Part shown: positions 32,107 to 36,474 of the stretch, in pieces | How positions within the stretch are numbered: the stretch's first letter is position 1 | Layout of the letters: each line of letters begins with the position of its first letter | Assembly: GCA_001665255.1 (NCBI GenBank) | Contig: LZSH01000175.1 | Coordinates: 1-36,474 of the forward strand | Reading direction: 5' to 3' | Origin: Mycobacteriaceae bacterium 1482268.1 | GTDB lineage: Bacteria > Actinomycetota > Actinomycetes > Mycobacteriales > Mycobacteriaceae | Length of the DNA: 36,474 nt | Notes under the pieces: generated by a model | The model's database searches: none | The model's input: the letters and a program-made list of their open reading frames with translations, nothing else | What the model was told of the DNA's origin: nothing | Translations under genes and position numbers: made by a program

Positions 32107-33567
32107 ATGCCCATGACGCCACCACCGCTCGATGTCCTTCCCGATCCTGCTTTGCTGATCGGGGATCGGCGCCTCGCATCATCGAGCGGCGGATGGCATG
32201 AACACCGTTACGCCGCGACCGGCGCCGCCACGCGGAAGTTTCCGCTTGCCGGCGACGCCGAAATCGACTCCGCGGTTTCTGCAGCACGCGAAGCCGCGCC
32301 CGACTGGGCTGCTACGCCACGCGACGCCCGGCGAACGTTACTGCTACGCGTAGCCGCTCTGATCCGGGACAACGCCGATGAACTCGCCAGGATGACCGTC
32401 GTGGAGAACGGAACTCCGATGTTGCTGGCTGCCCATACTCCAAACATGGTCGCGGACACCTTCGAATACAACGCTGGGTGGGTCGACAAGATCGGCGGTT
32501 CTGTGGAACCGACCTGGCCAGCACCAGCGTTGGATTACACCCTCGAGGAACCCTACGGCGTCGTCGGCGTCATCATTCCGTGGAACGGACCACTGGCTTC
32601 CATCGGCATGGTCGTGGCTCCCGCGCTGGCCGCTGGCAACTGCGTTGTTGTGAAGCCGCCCGAGCTCACCCCGTGGACCAGCATCCGATTCGCAGAGTTG
32701 GCGTTACAGGCCGGCATCCCTTCCGGAGTGATCAATATCGTGCCGGGAGCGGCGCGCGCCGGCGAGGCGCTGACGAACCACCCCGGAGTCGATAAACTGC
32801 ACTTCACCGGTAGCGGCGAAACTGCCCGCCACGTGCTGTCTGGAGCGCAGCGAAACCTGACGCCGGTCTGCCTGGAACTGGGTGGCAAGAGCGCCAATCT
32901 GATATTCGCCGATGCGGATTTGCCGGCTGCCGTTGCACAGGCTATCGGAGCGATCATCCAGGTATCGGGTCAGACCTGCCTTTCCGGCACCCGTGTCATC
33001 GTCGAAGACTCTGTCTACGACACGGTAGTCGACATGGCCGTCGATTTTTTGAAGCATGTCACGGTCGGAGATCCCCTCGATCCGCAAACACATATGGGCC
33101 CGGTGGTCAGTGCTGCAGCGGCCGATCGCATCCTGGCCATGGTGGATCGCGCGCGCCACGAATGCCGATTGGTGATCGGGGGGAAGAGACTCTCCGGTCA
33201 CTTCGCCGACGGCTATTTCATTCCGCCGACGGTGTTGGCCGATGTCGACAATGATTCCTATATCGCGCAGAACGAAGTGTTCGGACCAGTTCTTTCGATT
33301 CTGCCGTTTAGTGGCACCGCCGAAGCGGTTCGGCTAGCCAACAGCACAAAGTACGGCTTGGCGGCCTACGTGTGGAGCAAGGATCTCCAGCGCACTCATC
33401 GAGTTGTCGCCGATCTGATGGCCGGAAATATTTGGGTAAACGGCTATTTCGGGATCCCGCCGTCAATTCCGTTCGGAGGAGTAAAGGCCAGCGGCTACGG
33501 ACGCATCGGCGGGCGAGAAGGCGTCCGAGAGTTCACACGACCGAAGAATGTCTGGCTAGCGCTGTAG
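32107..33567 (+). CDS. NAD-dependent aldehyde dehydrogenase
   Basis: A 486-residue aldehyde dehydrogenase. Asn160 in the IIPWNGP motif, FTGSGETA, the general base Glu257 in LELGGKSAN and the nucleophile Cys291 in SGQTCLSGTR are all present, as are PFGGVKASGYGRIGG and the C-terminal GGREGVREFTRPKNVW. ATG 32107 follows AGGAG by 8 bases. It converts an aldehyde to its acid, the expected step after the mycofactocin alcohol dehydrogenase. Next on the same strand are the DUF35 and Ltp2-like genes. Regulated by pair F if the regulon idea is right. Confidence 0.94.
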   Translation: MPMTPPPLDVLPDPALLIGDRRLASSSGGWHEHRYAATGAATRKFPLAGDAEIDSAVSAAREAAPDWAATPRDARRTLLLRVAALIRDNADELARMTVVENGTPMLLAAHTPNMVADTFEYNAGWVDKIGGSVEPTWPAPALDYTLEEPYGVVGVIIPWNGPLASIGMVVAPALAAGNCVVVKPPELTPWTSIRFAELALQAGIPSGVINIVPGAARAGEALTNHPGVDKLHFTGSGETARHVLSGAQRNLTPVCLELGGKSANLIFADADLPAAVAQAIGAIIQVSGQTCLSGTRVIVEDSVYDTVVDMAVDFLKHVTVGDPLDPQTHMGPVVSAAAADRILAMVDRARHECRLVIGGKRLSGHFADGYFIPPTVLADVDNDSYIAQNEVFGPVLSILPFSGTAEAVRLANSTKYGLAAYVWSKDLQRTHRVVADLMAGNIWVNGYFGIPPSIPFGGVKASGYGRIGGREGVREFTRPKNVWLAL

Positions 33568-33593
33568 CCGGCAGCACTCACCAGGAGCCTCGC

Positions 33594-33755
33594 ATGTATA
33601 CAGACGCCCGGCCGCACGGGACGGTTGCCGACCGGCAAGCCAGCATGCGGCTACCGAATCGACTGGGCACGAAGCGATCACCCCACTACCACGGTTTAGG
33701 CGTTACTCGCACACGGAGAGGGACGACCCGATGGACGGGAAGCTGCAGACTTTGA
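33594..33755 (+). CDS. Small ORF of unknown function between ALDH and the SnoaL stub
   Basis: ATG 33594 preceded by CCAGGAG opens a 53-residue frame starting MYTDARPHGTVADRQASMRL, which then becomes basic and shadow-like. It overlaps the start of the SnoaL-like stub at 33731 in another frame. VADRQA near the start recalls the lead-in of SnoaL-type proteins, so it may be part of a broken gene; weak. Confidence 0.25.
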   Translation: MYTDARPHGTVADRQASMRLPNRLGTKRSPHYHGLGVTRTRRGTTRWTGSCRL

Positions 33756-33868
33756 TCGACCGCGCTGACATCCTGGACGTGTTGCACCAGTACGCGCACA
33801 GATTCGTTCAGGGAAGCTATGACCGCACTGATCCGTCGTATTCGGCGTTGGGACTGGAGGACTCATGA
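33731..33868 (+). pseudogene. Truncated SnoaL/NTF2-like stub
   Basis: A 45-residue frame with a good ribosome site (GAGAGGGA) reads MDGKLQTLIDRADILDVLHQ, then YAHRF, the usual first helices of SnoaL-type dehydratase/isomerase proteins. The rest of the domain (roughly 90-100 residues) is gone; after a short acidic tail it ends in TGA overlapping the next start (ATGA at 33865-33868). It is probably an internally deleted gene that still couples translation to the DUF35 gene. Confidence 0.5.
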
Positions 33869-34302
33869 CGGCGAAGGCATTGGACGCCAGCATTTCTACG
33901 TGGCCCGACGAAAATCCCCGCCTGATAGGTAGTTCCTGTCACGCGTGCGGTGCCACCACATTTCCCGTCCAGCAGCGCTGCCCGAAGTGTAGCCGCGCCA
34001 CCATGTCCGACGTTCTATTGCCGCGCCGTGGCACCCTCGTCGCCTGGACCACGCAGGGGTTTGCGCTGGGTCCGCCGTACAAGGGCCCTGCTAGCAACAA
34101 TTTTGTGCCATTCGGCGTCGGGTTGGTGCAGCTCGGTGATGTGATTCGCGTCGAAGGCCGACTCACCGAGAACGACCCGAACAAGTTGGAGTTCGGCATG
34201 GCGATCGAGCTGACCATGGTGCCGTTCGCCACTGACGATGAGGGCAACGACCTCGTGACGTTCGCATTCCGGCAAGTGCAGAAAGGAAATATCAATGACT
34301 GA
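33865..34302 (+). CDS. DUF35 Zn-ribbon/OB-fold protein (Ltp2 partner type)
   Basis: A 145-residue protein with a rubredoxin-like zinc ribbon (C25-x2-C28 in CHACG and C39-x2-C42 in CPKC) followed by an OB-fold strand set (GTLVAWTTQGF, GVGLVQLGDVIRVEGRL). In mycobacterial steroid degradation such a DUF35 domain partners an Ltp2-type thiolase-fold aldolase and is needed for its retro-aldol side-chain cleavage. Here it stands alone, not fused to a MaoC hydratase. It overlaps the thiolase gene by 8 bases. Confidence 0.9.
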   Translation: MTAKALDASISTWPDENPRLIGSSCHACGATTFPVQQRCPKCSRATMSDVLLPRRGTLVAWTTQGFALGPPYKGPASNNFVPFGVGLVQLGDVIRVEGRLTENDPNKLEFGMAIELTMVPFATDDEGNDLVTFAFRQVQKGNIND

Positions 34303-35446
34303 CCCGAACGAAGTCGCCATCATCGGTGTGGGGCTTCATCCCTTCGGCCGGTTCGATAAAACCGCGATGGAGATGGGCGCCGAAGCGATCCAATCTGCGC
34401 TCACTGACGCCGGGATCAGCTGGCAAGACATCCAATTCGGCTTCGGCGGCAGCCACGAGGTGTCCAACCCCGACGCAGTGACCAGGCTGGTCGGGCTGAC
34501 GGGCATTCCTTTCACGAACGTGTCGAACGCGTGCGCCACCGCTGCGTCAGCGATCCAGCAGACGGCGAACACCATTCGGTTGGGAAGGTACGACATCGGC
34601 ATTGCCATCGGGCTGGACAAGCACCCGCGCGGTGCGTTCACCGATGAACCTGCCGTATTAGGCCTTCCGCGCTGGTACGGCGAAAACGGACAGTTTGTGA
34701 CCACCAAATTCTTCGGAATGAAGGCGAACCACTACATCCACAAGCACGGTATATCTCGGCAGACGCTCGCGCGCGTCGCCAACAAGAACTTTCGTAATGG
34801 AGCGATGAACCCGAATGCGTTTCGGCGCAAAGAGATCTCCGTCGAAGAGATTCTCAATTCGGCTGTGCTGAATTACCCGTTGACGCAGTACATGTTCTGC
34901 GCGCCCGACGAGGGCGCCGCCGCAGTGGTCATGTGCCGCGCCGACATGGCGAACCGCTACACCTCGAAGCCGGTGTATGTAAAGGCCACCGAGATTCGGA
35001 CACGCACCTACGGCGCCTATGAAGTGCACGCGACGTTCGCGCCGCTCGACGAGGACGTGTCCCCGACGGTGCACGCGGCCAGGGCAGCCTATGAGGAGGC
35101 TGGCATCGGCCCCGAGGACGTCGACATCGCCCAGTTGCAAGACACCGACGCCGGCGCGGAGATCATCCACATGGCTGAGACGGGACTGTGCGCCGACGGC
35201 GAGCAGGAACAGCTGCTGGCCGATCGAGCCACCGAAATCCACGGCTCGATGCCCATCAACACCGACGGCGGATTGATTGCCAACGGCGAGCCAATCGGTG
35301 CATCGGGTCTGCGGCAGGTGCACGAACTAGTCCGCCAGCTGCGCGGCGAAGCTGGCGAGCGGCAAGTTGCCGGCGGCCCGAAGGTCGGCTTGGCGCAGGT
35401 CTACGGAGCACCTGGCACGGCCTCGGTGACAATCCTTTCGATCTAG
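34295..35446 (+). CDS. Thiolase-fold protein, Ltp2/SCP2-thiolase-like
   Basis: A 383-residue thiolase-fold protein of the non-specific lipid-transfer (Ltp) group. N-terminal VAIIGVGLHPFGRF; the nucleophilic-cysteine region is SNACATAASAIQ (Cys80). The C-terminal half, however, has QLQDTDAGAEII where classical thiolases and Ltp2 show a His- or Tyr-containing motif, and VYGAPGTASV near the end in place of the usual CGGG/GG loop. The ATG overlaps the DUF35 gene, matching the DUF35-Ltp2 retro-aldolase arrangement. Likely role: carbon-carbon cleavage of a beta-hydroxyacyl-CoA; unproven. Confidence 0.88.
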   Translation: MTDPNEVAIIGVGLHPFGRFDKTAMEMGAEAIQSALTDAGISWQDIQFGFGGSHEVSNPDAVTRLVGLTGIPFTNVSNACATAASAIQQTANTIRLGRYDIGIAIGLDKHPRGAFTDEPAVLGLPRWYGENGQFVTTKFFGMKANHYIHKHGISRQTLARVANKNFRNGAMNPNAFRRKEISVEEILNSAVLNYPLTQYMFCAPDEGAAAVVMCRADMANRYTSKPVYVKATEIRTRTYGAYEVHATFAPLDEDVSPTVHAARAAYEEAGIGPEDVDIAQLQDTDAGAEIIHMAETGLCADGEQEQLLADRATEIHGSMPINTDGGLIANGEPIGASGLRQVHELVRQLRGEAGERQVAGGPKVGLAQVYGAPGTASVTILSI

Positions 35447-35493
35447 TTTTCGCCGGTACCACGGGCGCGAACCGACCTCATTGATCTGCCTCG

Positions 35494-35532
35494 CGTTAGT
35501 GCCACTATCTTCGTATGACAGCGTACTAACAA
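35494..35532. promoter_or_regulatory. Paired 17-bp operator G (upstream of decayed gene)
   Basis: CGTTAGTGCCACTATCT (35494-35510) and TGACAGCGTACTAACAA (35516-35532); centres 35502 and 35524, 22 bp apart. The second copy has its right arm shifted by one base, so it is degenerate. Confidence 0.45.
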
Positions 35533-35639
35533 ACGCTATTGATTTCATCGCCGACCTGCACGGCGCTATTAGGAAGATCCGCGCGATCGAACCGCCAGCT
35601 GTCCAGAATAGTTGACTGGGCTTGTCGGATCCTCGAAAT

Positions 35640-36027
35640 GGGCTCAGTCAACGAAGTTTTCGTCGCCAGAACGCGACAGGGTTCGACACACTGGCTCGAG
35701 CAGTCTCACCGTTCACTCCTGAATACGTCGCGACGCGCGCTGGCATCGCGGAAGCTGATCTGCGCGCAGCCGCCAGCCTGTTGGCCAGCCGAGCGAGCAG
35801 ATTGCGGTACGGGCACCGGCACTTCCATGTCGACTCGCGGCACCCTGTCTACCTACCTACTCAACTGTCTATAGGACCATCCGCGGGCTCTGGGCACAAA
35901 GAAGGTGACCGCCAACGTGGAGACCTCTACCGGACAGTGGGTTGTGGCTTTGATCGGGTTAAGCCATGTGCCGCAACTGGGCGATGGCCTCGTCGCAGTC
36001 CGCGTCCCTCATGACCTTCGACGATGA
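35640..36027 (+). pseudogene. Frameshifted remnant of a molybdopterin oxidoreductase
   Basis: Pieces of one protein appear in different frames. Around 35653 one frame reads NEVFVARTR; another then gives NATGFDTLARAVSPFTPEYV and AGIAEADLRAAASLL; near 35800-35874 the first frame resumes with GTGTGTSMSTRGTLSTYLLN. In family members these segments follow one another in the order seen, as in (F)V..xTTGfDaL..AVapFTPE...aGi..dDLraAA followed by GTGxxMxxRGTL. A third frame (to 36027) reads VTANVETSTGQWVV, possibly the C-terminal domain. At least two frameshifts make it non-functional. Assignment is from remembered family patterns and needs a database search. Confidence 0.55.
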
Positions 36028-36049
36028 CGGTCGCGAGGAGAATATGCAG

Positions 36050-36474
36050 TCAGATTATAGAGCCAATATCGTCGCGCACGATTCGTTCGAGCGCCCGCTC
36101 GACCACGGCGGCGATAGTCAACGACGGATTGCAGGCAGCGGTGGTCCCCGGTATGAGGGCACCGTCGAGCACGTAGAGGCCCTGGTGGCCCCTCACTCGA
36201 CCCTCTAAATCGCAGACGCTGCCGATCGGTGCACCACCAAGGGGATGCCAGGTGGTGTTCTTGAGCCGGTTGGTGTCGGTCAGAATGCCGGCTCGGCCCG
36301 CGATCCGCTTGGCCCGCGTATGAATGTCTGCCCAAATAGCGGCGTCGCCCCTTCGAGGGAACGACAGTCTCACTTCATCGGCGGCACCGTTATCTACTGC
36401 TCGAAGGACTGGGACGACCCCCGCCGCGCGAACACACTGATCCAGGCGTCGATCCCGCCGACCGGCCTGTCACC
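36050..36474 (-). CDS. GMC-family oxidoreductase (cholesterol-oxidase-like), C-terminal part
   Basis: On the minus strand the frame is open from the window edge to a TGA at 36050-36052, so about 140 C-terminal residues are seen and the start lies outside. TTWHPLGGAPIGSVCDLEGR, VRGHQGLYVLDGALIPGTTA and ACNPSLTIAAVVERALE are the C-terminal FAD/active-site motifs of the GMC/cholesterol oxidase group (WHPLGG histidine and CNPSxTIAA). Such enzymes oxidise sterols or other alcohols with FAD. A neighbouring steroid-type role would fit the Rieske and Ltp2 genes (inference). It runs convergently to the decayed plus-strand genes. Confidence 0.88.

Larger units (their letters stand above)
35447..36049. 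other. Region of decayed genes between thiolase and GMC gene
   Basis: A 603-base stretch without an intact gene. It contains operator-like pair G (35494-35532) and the molybdopterin oxidoreductase remnants listed separately. All frames are short or broken. Confidence 0.6.

Noticed and set aside
18991..35532. Identification of the paired sites as KstR or KstR2 boxes
   Set aside because: The sequences share GTG-N-CAC cores, not the AAC/GTT pattern of KstR sites; I do not claim a known regulator.

Overview
The window is a high-GC actinobacterial catabolic region, most likely from a Mycobacteriaceae member. This rests on gene content: an FprB-type ferredoxin/ferredoxin reductase, a MceA-like protein, stacked acyl-CoA dehydrogenase genes, a mycofactocin-type SDR, an NDMA-dependent alcohol dehydrogenase, KshA-like Rieske oxygenases, two P450s and an Ltp2/DUF35 pair. 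The species cannot be named from sequence alone. I saw no tRNA, rRNA, IS element or CRISPR array.

Layout. (1) 1-5246, plus strand: an overlapping operon of four acyl-CoA dehydrogenase genes (the first cut by the window edge) and an AMP-dependent acyl-CoA ligase whose 5' end looks frameshifted. (2) 5540-7909: a TetR regulator and a solitary mceA-like gene, followed by the C-terminal remnant of an alpha/beta hydrolase. (3) 8447-11110, minus: a coupled set of a Rieske ferredoxin and two amidohydrolase_2 proteins, one of which has lost the usual metal-ligand residues. Opposite it, 11301-13764 carries fprB and a mycothiol-dependent maleylpyruvate isomerase-like gene, with a 43-bp dyad between the two units. 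(4) 13835-17168: TetR and mycofactocin-type SDR (minus), then a P450 (plus). (5) 17346-20770, minus: SRPBCC, a DHDPR-like dehydrogenase, an SDR and a GntR/FCD regulator. (6) 21010-23890, plus: ferredoxin, NDMA-type alcohol dehydrogenase, P450. (7) 23936-28652, minus: KshA-like oxygenase, acyl-CoA ligase, SnoaL-like, PPOx-like, second Rieske oxygenase. (8) 29127-31433, minus: LLM F420-type oxidoreductase and a TetR regulator. (9) 32107-35446, plus: aldehyde dehydrogenase, a truncated SnoaL stub, a DUF35 Zn-ribbon/OB protein and an Ltp2-like thiolase. (10) 35447-36474: frameshifted remnants of a molybdopterin oxidoreductase and the C-terminus of a GMC (cholesterol-oxidase-like) oxidoreductase running off the edge.

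The main observation is regulatory. Seven intergenic regions between 18.9 and 35.6 kb each hold two 17-bp imperfect palindromes of the form TGWNAGTGNCACYNACA, with centres exactly 22 bp apart in every case. They lie upstream of the DHDPR-like operon, the alcohol dehydrogenase-P450 operon, the Rieske oxygenase operon, the LLM gene, the TetR gene, the aldehyde dehydrogenase operon and the decayed molybdoenzyme. This looks like a local regulon, with the TetR at 30771-31433 the best candidate regulator because one pair overlaps its own start.

A plausible joint role (inference) is oxidation of a bulky hydrophobic substrate, steroid- or terpenoid-like. P450 hydroxylation would be followed by mycofactocin-dependent alcohol oxidation, aldehyde oxidation, CoA activation, heteromeric acyl-CoA dehydrogenation and DUF35/Ltp2 retro-aldol cleavage, with Rieske oxygenases and the LLM enzyme acting on the ring or core. 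No enoyl-CoA hydratase or beta-ketothiolase of the usual type is in the window, so the pathway is incomplete here. Several gene stubs show that the locus is being remodelled.
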